Assembly: GCA_030544215.1 (NCBI GenBank)
Contig: JARZZO010000014.1
Location: forward strand, 39,151,734 to 39,215,733
Length of the DNA: 64,000 nucleotides
Direction: 5' to 3'
Source: Zantedeschia hybrid cultivar
Lineage: Eukaryota; Streptophyta; Magnoliopsida; Alismatales; Araceae
Part shown: positions 22,867-34,935 of the stretch, one piece after another
How the letters are laid out: each line of letters begins with the position of its first letter
Position numbering within the stretch: position 1 is the first letter of the stretch
The notes under the pieces: generated by a model
Told to the model about the DNA's origin: nothing
Seen by the model: only the letters and a program-made list of their open reading frames with translations
Databases searched by the model: none
Position numbers and translations under genes: made by a program

Positions 22867-25800
22867 TTACGAGAAAAGGTAGGGAAATTGCTCCCGCATC
22901 TCGTCCTCGCGCTCCTAGGTCGCTTCGCCCGCGGAGCGGTACTGCCAAATTACCTTAACCAGAGGTACAACCTTGTTCCGAAGGACCTGCTCCCTGCGAT
23001 CCTCAATACGAACTGGAAACTCTGGAAAGGACAAGTCCTCAGCGATCTCCAACTCTGAAAAATCTAAAATATGGGATGGATCCTGAACGTATCTTCTCAG
23101 CAAAGAAATATGGAACACATCGTGCACTCCTGCAAGACTGGGCGGCAAGGCCAGCTGATACGCGGTTTCCCCAATTCGAGCAAGAATGGGAAAATGCCCA
23201 ATATATCGCGGACTCAGCTTAGCTCGCTTCCCGAACCTCATCACACCCTTGGAGGGTGAGACTCGGAGAAACACATGGTCCCCAACCTCAAACTCAAGCG
23301 GTCTCCTCCGAATGTCAGCATAACTCTTCTGTCTGCTCTGAGCTGCAATCAATCTTTGCTGTATCACTCTAGCAACCTCAGCACACTGCTGTACTAACTC
23401 TGGCCCTGCTATCTGCCTCTCGCCAATCTCGGACCAACACACAGGAGATCGACACGGTCGCCCGTACAAAGCCTAGTACGGCGCCATGCCGATACTAGAA
23501 TGATAGCTGTTATTGTAGGCAAACTCCACCGTAGGCAAATGCTGCTCCCAAGAACCTCCCCAGTCTAAGCAACATGCCCTGAGCATATCCTCCAGAGTCT
23601 GAATGTTCCTCTCTGACTGCCCATCAGTCTCGGGGTGATAGGCCGAGCTGAAGGCCAACTGCGTGCCCAGGGCCTTATGAAAACTCTTCCAGAACCTAGA
23701 AGTAAACATTGGATCCCGGTCTGATACAATGGATAAAGGCACCCCGTGCAGAGAGATGATCCGATCAACAAACAACTTAGCCAACTTACCAACTGACCAG
23801 TCTCTTCTGCTAGGGGATGCCGGTAATCCCATCACAAAGTCCATAGTCACATGCTCCCATTTCCATTCCGGGATCGGCAAAGGTTGCAACAACCCTCCTG
23901 GTCTCTGATGTTCGGCCTTAACCTGCTGACAAGTCATGCACCTAGCCACATACTCAGCCACCTCCTTCTTCATACCAGGCCACCAAAAGTGCCTCCTCAA
24001 ACAATGATACATCTTAGTCGTCCCGGGATGTACTGCATATCTAGAACGGTGCGCCTCATCAAGGACACTCCTACGCACGTCCTCTTCGGCCGGAACAAAG
24101 AGTCTGCCTCTAAATCTGACTGTACCGTCATCCCACAACTCCACCTCTGGTCTCTGGAGAATCTGCGGTAACTCTACATCTGCCCTCTGAGCCTCAATCA
24201 CAGCATGATAAACTGCTGGCCTCACAGTCAAGCTGGCCAACACAGCTCTATCATCCTCACGTGGAACCCGAAAGGAAGATTCCACAATCTGCTCAAATAA
24301 TCTCCATTCTCGAATCATAAGGTATGACACGACCGTCTTCCGACTCAAGGCGTCTGCCACCACATTTGCCTTGCCCGGATGATAAGAAAGGTCGAGGTCA
24401 TAATCCTTGATGAATTCCATCCACCTGCGCTGCCTCAAATTCAGATCCCTCTGCGTAAATACATACTTCAGGCTCTTGTGATCAGTAAAGACCTGAAATT
24501 TCTATCCATACAAATAATGTCTCTAGATCTTCAATGCAAAAACTACAGTTTCCAACTCTAAGTCATGGGTAGGATAATTCTCCTCATGCTTCTTCAGCTG
24601 CCTAGAAGCATAGGCCACGACCCTACCATGCTGCATTAGAACCGCACCCAAACCTCGGCGTGATGCATCTGAATAGACTACAAACCCACCTGAACCTGAT
24701 GGAATCACCAACACAGGAGCCGAAGTGAGGCGAGTCTTCAACTCCATGAAACTCCGCTCACACTCCTCGGTCCACTCATAACGAACTCCCTTACAAGTCA
24801 ACCTCGACAAGGGGGCTGCTATTGAAGAAAACCCCTGGACAAACCGCCTGTAATAGCCTGCTAGCCCCAAGAAGCTCCTGATTTTAGTCACAGTTGTTGG
24901 CCTGCTCCAATCCATCACTGCTTCAATCTTAGCTGGATCTACTGTGATGCCCTCACCAGAAATGACATGCCCCAGGAAGTGCACCTTGTCTAACCAGAAT
25001 TCACACTTGCTAAACTTAGCATAGAGTTGGTGCTCTCTTAGAACCTACAATACCATCTGAAGATGTATGGCATGCTCTTCCTTAGAAGAAGAGTATATCA
25101 AAATATCATCCACAAATATAACCACAAACTGATCCAGATAGGCCCTGAAGACCCGGTTCATTAAATCCATAAAAGCCGCCGGAGCATTGGTCAAGCCAAA
25201 AGGCATAACCAACAACTCATAATGTCCATACCGAGTCCTAAAAGCCATCTAACTAATATCAATCTCACGGATCCTCATCTGATAATACCCTGATCTCAAG
25301 TCAATCTTTGAAAACACCCTTGCAGACTGCAGCTGATCCATCAAATCATCGATCCTCGAGAGTGGGTACTTATTCTTTATCGTCACCTGGTTCAGCTGTC
25401 TATAATCAATGCACAACCTCAGAGAACCATCCTTCTTCCTGACAAAAAGAACTGGAGCACCCCACGGAGAAGCACTGGGACGAATGAAACCCTTATCCAG
25501 CAATTCCTGTAACTGCGCCTTCAACTCAGCGAGTTCGGCTGGCGCCATCCGATACGGGGTCTTAGACAAGGACGCCGTACCCGGTGCAAGTTCAATGGTA
25601 AACTCAGCCTCTCGCTGAAGAGGAAGGCCAGGCAACTCCTCGGAAAACACATCTACAAAGTCACACACTACAGGCACCTCCCAAGGACTGGGACTACTAC
25701 TAACATCAGTTACATCGACAGAGGCAAGGAAGGCCTCACAACCACCAATAAGCAACCTCTGAGCCTTAAAGGCAGAAATAAGAATACCTCGAGAAGAGAG

Positions 25801-27305
25801 TCTAACACCTTGGAAGTAGAAGGTCGGGATGTCTGGAATAGAGAAACGCACTCTCTTGCGGTGGCAGTCCACCTCAGCATAATAAGTCTCCAACCAGTCC
25901 ATGCCCAGGATGATATCAAAATCACGGATGGCAAGCACAACCAACTGGGCAGGTAACTCATGGCCCTCAATGGTCAAGGGAACATCCCTCAAACAATTAT
26001 AAGATAACATAAAATCCCAAGAAGGAACTTCTACCATCAATCCATCAGATAGCTTATCAGTAGGTGCAGAAAGTACATCTATGAACTGCTCAGAAATGAA
26101 AGAATACGAAGCACCCGAATCAATTAGCACATGTGCAGAGTTTCCAAGGACAGAAAGTGTACCTTCCACCAAGTTGGACGCACGAGCCTCCTTCCTGGTG
26201 ATAGCTAGCACCCTCCCCTGGGTCATCGGCTTCTTCTGATCACCTGGCCCTTGCCTCTGACCACGCCCCTGCGGGCAAAACCTCGCCACATGGCCCTGCT
26301 GGCCACAAGTATAGCATCTCCCGGAAAAAGCAAGACACTGAGTCCCACCATGAGTACCACCACATTGCTGACAAACTGCTGGAAGCCTCTGCGCCGTCTC
26401 CTGCTGAGCGCTGGACACCGACTGGCTTTGCTAATCCTGCCTGGGTCTATTACTACCGCTGCTACCACTACTGCTGCCACCGCCTCGAAAGAATCTCATG
26501 AATCTGGAGCCGAGTGATGACGACCCCGATCCGGACGAAGGAGCTGCTGCCGCTGCCTTTCCCCTACCACGAGCTAGTCCATGAGTAGTCAGTCCTCTCT
26601 CCCGGGCTGACTGATTCTGTTGCGCCTCCACTGCTGCTGCACAACTAACCGCCGATGCCAAATCTGTACAATAGCGAGATGCCACAAAGTTCCTCAGACT
26701 GGACCTCAGTCCATCCACAAACCTTTCAGTCCGACGCTCCTCGTCCCCTGAGATGAAAGGCACAAACCTCCCAAGCGAAACAAACTTCGCCTGGTACTCG
26801 AGTACTGTCATACTCCCCTGAGTCAGCTCTATAAATTCCCTTTCCTTGGCCCTCTAGACATGCCTAGGAAAATACTGCGCATTGAATTCCTTCACAAAAG
26901 TCTCCCATGGAATCTCCCTGAGGTTCCTATCCGCATATGAGAAACTCTTCAAAGTGGTCCACCAATCATAGGCGCTATCCTTCAACATGAAGGTAGCCAA
27001 CGGAGTCTTCTCAACTGCCGCACAATCCATAGTATCAAAAGTCTTCTCCATCTCCCTCAACTAGTGAACAACCTCATCAGGGTCGGGACGACCGGTGAAA
27101 TGAGGTGGCCTCAGCTTTAGGAACCTCTCTAGTGTAGCTGAAAACCCTCCCCGAGCACTAGAACTCTCACTAGGGTCTCGGGTCTGATATCTAGCCATCG
27201 TGTCCATCATAGCCTCCATGAACTGCTCTACACTCGGCCTACTGGCCTCAGATCCTAGTCATCTCCCCGCTCTCTAATAACCGGCATCCTCTTCCTAGGA
27301 GCCAT
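22867..27305 (-). pseudogene. Gypsy gag-pol polyprotein, stop-interrupted
   Basis: The probable start is ATG at 27303-27305 (MAPRKR), followed by one frameshift before about 27250. From there to the TAA at 22867-22869 everything is in one phase, broken only by stops near 27061, 26854, 26431, 25249, 25045, 24523, 24502, 23473 and 22915. Domains in order: gag; two zinc fingers (CQQCGGTHGGTQC, then CYTCGQQGHVARFC near 26275-26316); protease DSG near 26120; RT with intact FVDD near 25110; RNase H; integrase with zinc domain and DDE core; chromodomain-like tail. About 22-25 residues of the integrase core (the usual VDRLTKSAHF region) are missing in frame near 23800. Most stops are explained by C-to-T or G-to-A change. 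The product would assemble particles, copy the RNA and integrate it; now inactive. Confidence 0.93.
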
Positions 27306-27440
27306 CTAGTCGCCTACAATCACGAAATCGAAAAGTTATAATTAGAATCCTAAAACCTATACTACCGCCGTGCCTGCACGGGATAATGTAATTATTTGCC
27401 GGACTCACGACATTTAGCCTAGTTATTCATTTATTTGCTA

Positions 27441-27460
27441 GATCGAATGCTCTGATACCA
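27441..27460 (-). other. Primer-binding site of the gypsy element
   Basis: The - strand reads TGGTATCAGAGCATTCGATC, two nt after the 5' LTR ends in CA. TGGTATCAGAGC is the standard complement of the 3' end of initiator Met-tRNA, which primes minus-strand synthesis. Confidence 0.92.
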
Positions 27461-27462
27461 AC

Positions 27463-30106
27463 TGTAATGACCCGCCACCCTATAATCGGAGATCCGATTA
27501 CTAAATGGGTACCGAATCATTTTTTTGGAACTAAACCAGGATCTAAGTAAGTCTGGGAAATAAACGATAAACTAAGCTAAACATTCTCATCGCATTGAAG
27601 TGAAAGGAAAATGCAGGAATTAAAAGTTATTACAATGCGACTCGATACAACAAATAATTACATATTCCAACATAAAGGAAATAATTAAGCGTACAGGCCA
27701 GAAATAAAAATAACAACTACGTCGGGGCATACCGCGGAACAATAGCCGACGGCGCGCGACTCATAGCAGCACACACCTCGCTAAGCCTGCCTGGAACCCT
27801 CACCTGAAAACCGCAGGGGTGAGTCTCAACGAAAAGACTCAGTAGGGATCCTCTGATCCCCACTTCCCACTCACGCACCCACAAGTGCAATAACACAGGT
27901 ACAGGTAAATAAGGCAAGTAAAACTATAATACACTACTCCTAAATCTCAATATAAACCACATGCATTCGAAGTATAACATGCACATCTCAGAAATCATTC
28001 TACCAAGGAGCCTACAACTCGCGTCTCGGCAAAACGTACCAACCACGTCTCCGAAAGTGGGAAACACCGACCCGCTGAAACCAAACAGTAACCCCTCGGA
28101 TAGCACGCTAGCTACTCTTACGGTTACTTCTTCCCCCAGCAAACACCGACCTGCTGAGACCAAACAGTAACCCCTCGGATAGCACGCTGGCTACTCCGGC
28201 CCAACTGGCTCAGGTGATTACTCCTTCCCCCAGCACGAGTGACACTCCACAGGTACCACTCCGACACCGATACTAGCTAACCCCGTGGTTCACCAGGTGA
28301 CCCTCTCTCACTAGGCGTTACCCCGCCACTGCTCCCGTCAGCGCTGTGTCCCAACCTCACCGACACAGGGTGTCAAACGCTACAACTGTCACTCTAGGTC
28401 CACAGTAACACAAAACACGGCACAGTGCGATCCGATCACGTGAGAAGTCACCGGTTGCACGACACACAACGCAGTGCCATCCGGTCACGAAGAACCCATC
28501 ATCATTGAATATACCAAAAGCATGCATTTAACCAACTATCTAGCAGTGTAAACATATTTTACTGGCATGGATTAGTGTGGTTCTGTCTTGAATCGTGTCG
28601 CCCAAGGCCGACGCCATTCAAGCATCCTAAACTGGTTCATGAAACTCCCAGCCTCAGAGTATGGCCAAAAAGGCGTCGTCACAGGTAGCCGCCTTTTAAA
28701 ATACGTCGCCATACCACGTCGCCTATCCGTGACAGAAACAGGGACAGGCCACGGTTGATTCTTCTTAAAATGCGTCGTCCTGGGAAGCCGCCTTTTAGAA
28801 AGGCGTCGCTGTCCTCAGACGCCATTCACTCCGGAATCCGAAACATGCAGAATCCTTTAATCGAGGCGATTTCTACCTAAATGGCGTCGTGCTGGCCCGT
28901 CGCCATTCTAAACGGCGTCGTCTAGGCACAATGTCATTTAACGCCAGAAATCCAGGCTGACAGAACCTCAAACAGGGAGATTTCTGCCTAAAAGGCGTCG
29001 TAATGGCCCGTCGCCATTCTAAATGGCGTCGTCCAGGCACGACGTCATTTAACGCGAGAAACCCAGGCTGAGGGAACCTCAAACAGGGAGATTTCTGCCT
29101 AAAAGGCGTCGTACTGGCCCGTCGCCATTCTAAATGGCGTCGTCCAGGTACGACGTCTTTTAGCGCCAGAAACCTGGTTCCGCAGTTCAACCCGAGGGTC
29201 CCCTTTTATCCCCAAGAGCCCCAAAATCACACAAAATAGAGGGGGAAGAGGGATAAACTAAACCATCACAAGGAACCCTTAAATCCATATTCATAGAAAC
29301 TCCCATTCCCATCAAGAAAAAGCCCCTAACATGCTCATTCTACCCAAAAACCATAGATCCGTAGCATGCTTCAAACAGGAGAACATGGTTTTTAAAATGA
29401 ATCACTACGGGAATCGTCACCCTATCGATTCTTGAACTCCTCCTGGCTCCGCCGCCAAACCGTCGCACCGCAGACCGCCGCCGGTACTCCGAGGACGCCA
29501 CCAGTCCGCCGGGACGTCGGCCACCGCCCGGAGAATGGAACGCCGCGAAGAGAGTGGTGGTGGTAGTGGTGAGAGGTAAAGAGGTAGTGGAGTGGTGGAA
29601 GAGGAAGAAGGGGAAAGGGAAGGGGAAGAGAGGGGGTCGAAGGGTGGAAAGGGTGAGGAGAGAGAGAGTGAGGGCGAGAATGAGGGAAGGCTCGCGGGGT
29701 CAAACCTAAACAGGGTAAAACGCGTCGACCAAGACAGACGCCAATCAGGTGACAAGACGGGCCGTACTGACAGAAGCTCTGAAACGCGTCGTTCAATATA
29801 GACGCCATTCAGATGACAAGACCGGCACCGTACACTGACATCGTAGGGTCGCAGTCTGAATGGCGTCGTCCATCACCGACACCGTTCAGATGACAAGACA
29901 GGGCCGTACTCTCGCGGCCCGAAACCTGCCCACGTGGCACCATGGCGACAAACCCAAATGGCGTCCACCCAGCAAGACGCCGTTTGAAAGGCATCGTGAG
30001 GGGAAGACGTCATTCACCAGAAGCTCTCAAGACTCCATAGGGTCCAAACCAGGGGATCAGACCCGAGATCGACCCGAATACAGAACCCGAAACCTCAGTC
30101 CTTACA
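27463..30106 (-). repeat. 5' LTR of the nested gypsy element
   Basis: 2644 bp, + strand ends TGTAATGACCCGCC and CAGTCCTTACA. It contains three 111-bp units starting at 28883, 28994 and 29105, against five in the 3' LTR. A purine-rich block lies at about 29570-29690. A TATA-like ATAAAAGG occurs on the - strand near 29205. Overall similarity to the 3' LTR is high by eye, which indicates recent insertion. Confidence 0.95.
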
Positions 30107-30111
30107 TTCTT

Positions 30112-32250
30112 AATGACTTTGATGTTATTATCACAAAGCATTACTAAAGTGACTGCACTCCTACTGTCCTTTCTGAACAAGCACACAATCCGTGATCATT
30201 CTTAATGATCATGTAGTATTTGACCATTAAGTCAAAACTTTTATTACAACTTAGGAAGCTTCAATTTCATTCAAAATGATTTTGAAATCATAACTTGTTT
30301 CCTAGATATTTTAAAAGCTTTAAAAGTATATCATATACATCTTTACCTCAATCTCATTGAGAGAACGCTTTTAATATGCAACTGTCATCATCTCATTATA
30401 ATGATAGGCAGTATTGACAAGTAGAATTCTAATAAACTTATCAATCTCAAAGTTGTAATGACAGAGAGTATCATTATCATAGATTTTAGATCATAATCTA
30501 TATTGAGCTCTTCTCATCTTGCTAAATCAGATATGTCAAACATATGCTTCTAGTCACTGAGACAATCTCAAAAATCTATGAAGCTCTCTGATGTGTGTCA
30601 TGAGTGGTTCCAAATAACTAAAGATTATCTAATAATCTTATGTTAGCTTGTAAATCTAGAACATCTTCTAATGTTATCAACTCCCACTGTCTTTTCTGAA
30701 GATATATTCCTCTTCACAGAAGACAGCTTTCAGTACGATAACTATTTCATTATCGCCTGGCCAATAAATATAGTGTCCAAACTCTTTAGACATTCACAAA
30801 TTCACACCACGGTAATATCTGACTTTTAAAATCAGGTTTATTCATAATTCATATCTCATATAGATTATTTGATTTTCATATCATATATGGACATACACTA
30901 ACTTATTTGGAACCATCTGTAAAGTATGGGCATCTAATATTCATACTCATGTTCACAAGGATAAGAATTAGACAAATCTTATTATGTATTACACCATATC
31001 TTAATAAGGTGCAATTCCTCATTCTATCATATTCCTATGATGTACAATGATGATCAATCGAGCGAGGATACAATTATCCTCTTAATGATTTATGTGAATC
31101 ATATACTAAAGTATTAGTTTCTTTGATCAAATCAAAAATTCTAATACTTTATATTGATCTTATATCTTAATCTCTCAGATGTATTCGACTTGTACTTTAG
31201 CAAATATATATATAGTCGAATCATTCCAAGAGTATACTATAAGGTAAGTTAATAGGAGTGATTATCTTTGGCCTTTGAGCTGTTTACATCAATATGTATC
31301 AGTATCAATAATTTCTTATTGTACAACCCTGTGTACAATACCATAGATAATCAGGATTCACACAGTTCATTTCTATAGGAAACTTGTGAACATTCATCAC
31401 ATGAAATGTCACTTCAAGAATCTATAGTGCATTGACTGATTTGAACAACTATTGTTCCTTCTTAGTCAACGTTATTCACTTTTATAATTCTTGATATCTT
31501 ATGCAATTAAATAACAATTATTCAGTTTCATTTTAGACTCCTATAGATATACAAATATTTATTGTCAGACAGCAACCTATGAATATCATGAACAATTGTT
31601 GAGTCTAACTCAACACTTACGTTCTTCTCGATTTTCTTTTACTTGTCTAAATCTGCATATCATCGCAGCTCTGAGAACCATTTCCAATATCTCATATTGG
31701 AGATGCTAATTCTCCAATAGATATGAAAAAGATGATTAATAAGAATATCCGAAACTTCTTTCAAGTTTCATATTCGTTTTGCCTTTATCAATATCCTTAT
31801 ATTGGTGGCAGTGGGAGAACTGCTACTTCTCTATCTCAGCTGACCTTCCTTCATCCTTTTCAGGTGTGGGTTCGACCATTTAAAATCTTACCACTTGCCT
31901 TTCTCAAAGGCACATTATAAATATCTCTTCATCTTCTTCTATCCAAATAAGATATTTCATGACAACCATTGCCTTCCAAAAAGGCATACCATGAGTACCT
32001 CTTCACCTTGGTCTATCCAAGTAAGAGGATTCATGATACCTGATTAGGATAGTGACTTTCACTTACCCCTAAAGACATTATTTAGAGTTTTTTAGTCAGT
32101 CTGAGTATGAGAAGTATTGGCATCCAATATGCCAACATCTCGTATAGACGATATTTTAGTGAACGAAGGAAATAACGTGATTTAAGCAGATGATAGTTCT
32201 TATAATTCAATTATGGTCTTTTATCTTGAATTATTTTTCACTATTTTTCG
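30112..32250 (-). pseudogene. Copia A gag-pol remnant
   Basis: This is AT-rich, stop-filled sequence lying where gag and the first half of pol belong. A clear anchor is at about 30650-30790: the - strand gives AVFCEEEYIF and KDSGS at the place where B reads AVFLEEDYII and KDSRS (end of integrase/start of RT). Upstream blocks keep only patchy similarity to B. The RT segment next to the gypsy insertion is shorter than in B by roughly 0.4-0.5 kb, so a deletion is likely. No residual frame exceeds 70 codons. Confidence 0.6.
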
Positions 32251-32255
32251 ACGGA

Positions 32256-32735
32256 CTGTATAACCTTCATGTATACAGAACGGAAGACTCTGACGGTCTC
32301 TTAGTGAGGATCAGAATCTCCAAGAATCACAGTATGACTTCGGATAAACACATAGTATCATACCATTATCTTAGAGCAACCATCTCATGGTAATTGCAAC
32401 TCCTTGCAATATCCAATCTTATTTCGGCTCTCAGGTCTTTAATGGTCCCAGATAAACACAATAACTGTTATACCTGGTCTAAGCTTTACCATCAATACGT
32501 GGCATAATAGAGTAAGAATGCAGCTCCTGGGTAAACACGAGGATAGCTACACCGTTCCTCTATTCCAATCTCAAGGCATCTAGATGCCATAGTTAATAGT
32601 CCTTTCATCAGATGGTGACAGATCTTGGATAAACACATAGAAACTGCCATCACTAAATCAAGTTCTAAGAACTATACTGATGGAGAGCCACGCGGTGCAT
32701 TCTCAATGACTCGCGCTCCGGCTTAGACTTTATGT
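32256..32735 (-). other. Structured pre-gag leader of copia A
   Basis: This corresponds to the hairpin series upstream of gag in B (47329-47722) and C. On the + strand the arms AGTATGA (32331-32337) and TCATACC (32358-32364) enclose a 20-nt loop containing the rc of TGTGTTTATCC. TGCAGCT (32519-32525) and AGCTACA (32545-32551) enclose a 19-nt loop. TTGCAA (32394-32399) and TTGCAA (32404-32409) enclose CTCC. CTGTATA (32256-32262) and TATACAG (32272-32278) enclose 9 nt. Loop lengths equal those in B. The block GAGAATGCACCGCGTGGCTC just beyond is also conserved in A and B. Confidence 0.7.
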
Positions 32736-33549
32736 TGAAGGTTTTGTTTATGTTAAGTTGGTCTTATCCTAGGTGATAGTTTATAAATATATTGTATATA
32801 TTTAACTATACCTAGATATTAGCAATCGATTCATAAACGAAAACTAAAAGGCATGCATCAACCATACATATTCATTGTGTGGTCATAGACAGCATGGTGA
32901 TTAACTGGAGGCAAACAATTAATCACCAAAACTATATAACATTTATATAATCTAAACATGCAAACACATAGTCACTAGTGATCTCATCTCTTGTCGCCTT
33001 CCTGATTGCATTTGTGGATCATCTTCGCCTCTCCTCGGCCGGCGCAATCAATTACAAATATAAAACAGAATTTAAAACATTTTCAAATACAAATTAATTG
33101 TAAGAGAAAGCCTTATGGCCGGGTACAATAACAGAGGGAGATAGAATTACAATGGAATGAGAGAGGGGGAGGCACGCAGGCCTCATTAATTAATACTTAA
33201 TTAATGTACATTACATTCCATAATAATCCACAAAATCACACACCATCACATGATATGAAATATAACTAAGTGCATGTGTATGACCACCATAAATTTTAAC
33301 TATCCACACATGATAAAGCACATCATATGAAGGCTAAAATTTTGAAAATATAATAATTTTGGTTTTCTTAAAACCCGGGTACCAATCAAAATTGGATAAT
33401 TTGAATTTTTGAAAATCTTATTTTCTAACATACAATAAATCTAATTTAACGCATCAAACACATCAACATGTGCAAACAAAGCTAAAATTAAAATTTTAAA
33501 ATATTCCATGCAAAATTTAGAACAATTCTAAATTAATTAATCTAACACT
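32736..33549 (-). other. Copia A leader, unstructured part
   Basis: Untranslated leader of element A. It retains the CCATAAGGC block (about 33110, rc) that also occurs in B (near 46892) and a GC-richer segment at 32990-33050. No coding frame. Confidence 0.6.
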
Positions 33550-34260
33550 TAGATTAATATTAAATCACATTAATAACAATTATTAATGCGAAACAATCTA
33601 ACATTTATAAAGAATTAAAAATTCCTAAATAACACTTATAAAAGAGTTTATAATTCCGATTATAATTCATTAACAACTCCTTGTTAATTAACCCCTTTTA
33701 TTAAATAATATTTCTCAATAACAATTATTGAGAAAATTTTATTAGAACAATTCTAATCAAAATAGTCTAGCATTTTAGACTAAATTCAATCTTTTAATAA
33801 CTTTTATTAAAAGATGATTATTAAATAGATTAGATCTTCGAAAACATTAATTAAGAGATACTTGAGAAGATTAATTAATCATCTTAATAACCGTTATTAA
33901 GACTTAATTAACCTTTAATAATTTTTATTAAAGTTTATTCTCAATAAATAATTAACCTCATTATAACAATTATAAAAAGTTAATTAAACACTTAACAACC
34001 TATTATTAAGAGTCTCTTAATTAAAAAATTAATTTCATAACAACAATTGTTAATAAATTAAATAATCTAATCACTTAACTAAGAGTAATTAACAACATTT
34101 GTTAATAATTATTCAAGATTATAACTTAAAATAAATTAATAACATTTATTAATTTAATTTAAGAACACATCTTAAATAATTCCTCTAATAATTTAACAAA
34201 AGAGATTTAACAACAGTTGTCAAATATTATTAAGATCATATCTTAAAACCATAAACCCCA
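33550..34260. repeat. AT-rich hairpin array in copia A leader
   Basis: A run of more than ten short inverted repeats spaced about 30-70 bp apart, most with an apex of the form AACNNTT. Examples: arms TCTCAATAA (33713-33721) and TTATTGAGA (33725-33733); CTTTTAATAA (33791-33800) and TTATTAAAAG (33804-33813); TCTTAATAA (33882-33890) and TTATTAAGA (33894-33902). Stems differ from one hairpin to the next, but apex and loop size (3 nt) are kept. A matching array lies in truncated element D at 56360-57060. Confidence 0.75.
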
Positions 34261-34930
34261 CTAAATATTTAATTAAAATAATAATTTACAATTAAGATTA
34301 TATCTTAATTATAATCCTCTTTTAACTCAAAATAATAAATTTAATATTTAAAACATTTTTAAACATTATTAATTCCAATTTCATGTTAAATAGGGTGGAG
34401 TTTTAATATAAAAGGGGTTAATAGGGTGAAAAAGGGGTTAATGGGCCGGGCTTAATGGGCTTGGGCCCATTGGGTCAGGGCCATGGCTCGGGTCTGGCCC
34501 AGACCTTGCCTGGTTCGAACCAGGTAGGGCCAGGGCTCGGGCCTGGGCCCGGAACCACCTGGCTCATCCACGCCAGGGGTCTGGTGCGTCCGGGCCAGTC
34601 CAGGCCTCCCCCGGTCGAGCCGGCACGGGACCGGCCGGTCCGATGCCTAGCGCGCCGCTCGTCCGGGCCTGGGCTAGGGTTTCCCCTTCCCTTTGTTGCA
34701 GGTTGCAGTGATGAGGGGCGGCGCCGCCGCCGTCGCCAACGCCTAGGGTGGCCGGAAGCGGCAAGGGGTTGGCCTCCCTTCCCCGGCGCCGGCTATGGCC
34801 GGACGGTGTGCCCATTGCTGCCGGTGACCCCAAAAATCAGACGTTTGGACTGGTTTTTAACCATGGCTTTGCCCCCTTTTGCAGGCTCTTCTCCGGCGCC
34901 GTCAAGATGCTGTCTGGCCCCGAAGTTGTA
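34261..34930 (-). other. GC-rich PBS-proximal leader of copia A (outer part)
   Basis: AT-rich to about 34440, then strongly GC-rich to 34930. Equivalent GC-rich blocks follow the PBS in B (45905-46245), C (54690-55190) and D (57240-57580, rc). Long open frames in all phases reflect composition. The continuation lies at 36490-36940 beyond the nested solo LTR. Confidence 0.6.
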
Positions 34931-34935
34931 GGGGG

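Larger units (their letters stand above)
19901..30106 (-). mobile_element. Complete Ty3/gypsy element nested in copia A
   Basis: 10,206 bp flanked by the perfect 5-bp TSD TTCTT at 19896-19900 and 30107-30111. Order on the - strand: 5' LTR (27463-30106), PBS, gag-protease-RT-RNase H-integrase in one phase, polypurine tract, 3' LTR (19901-22777). The integrase is followed by a chromodomain-like tail (VPLVKVIWQYR ... EREDEM ... PYLF), which points to the chromovirus branch; Tekay/Del-like is my best guess. Many in-frame stops and a damaged integrase core make it non-autonomous now. It is younger than A because it interrupts A's pol relic. Confidence 0.95.

Noticed and set aside
27441..27460. Possible tRNA gene because of the Met-tRNA complementarity
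   Set aside because: Only the 3'-end complement is present, next to an LTR; it is a primer-binding site. The same holds at 36945, 45527, 54429 and 57966.
34455..34931. 158-codon frame in the GC-rich leader of copia A
   Set aside because: The block is GC-rich and open in several phases on both strands; no conserved residues compared with the equivalent leader blocks in B, C or D.
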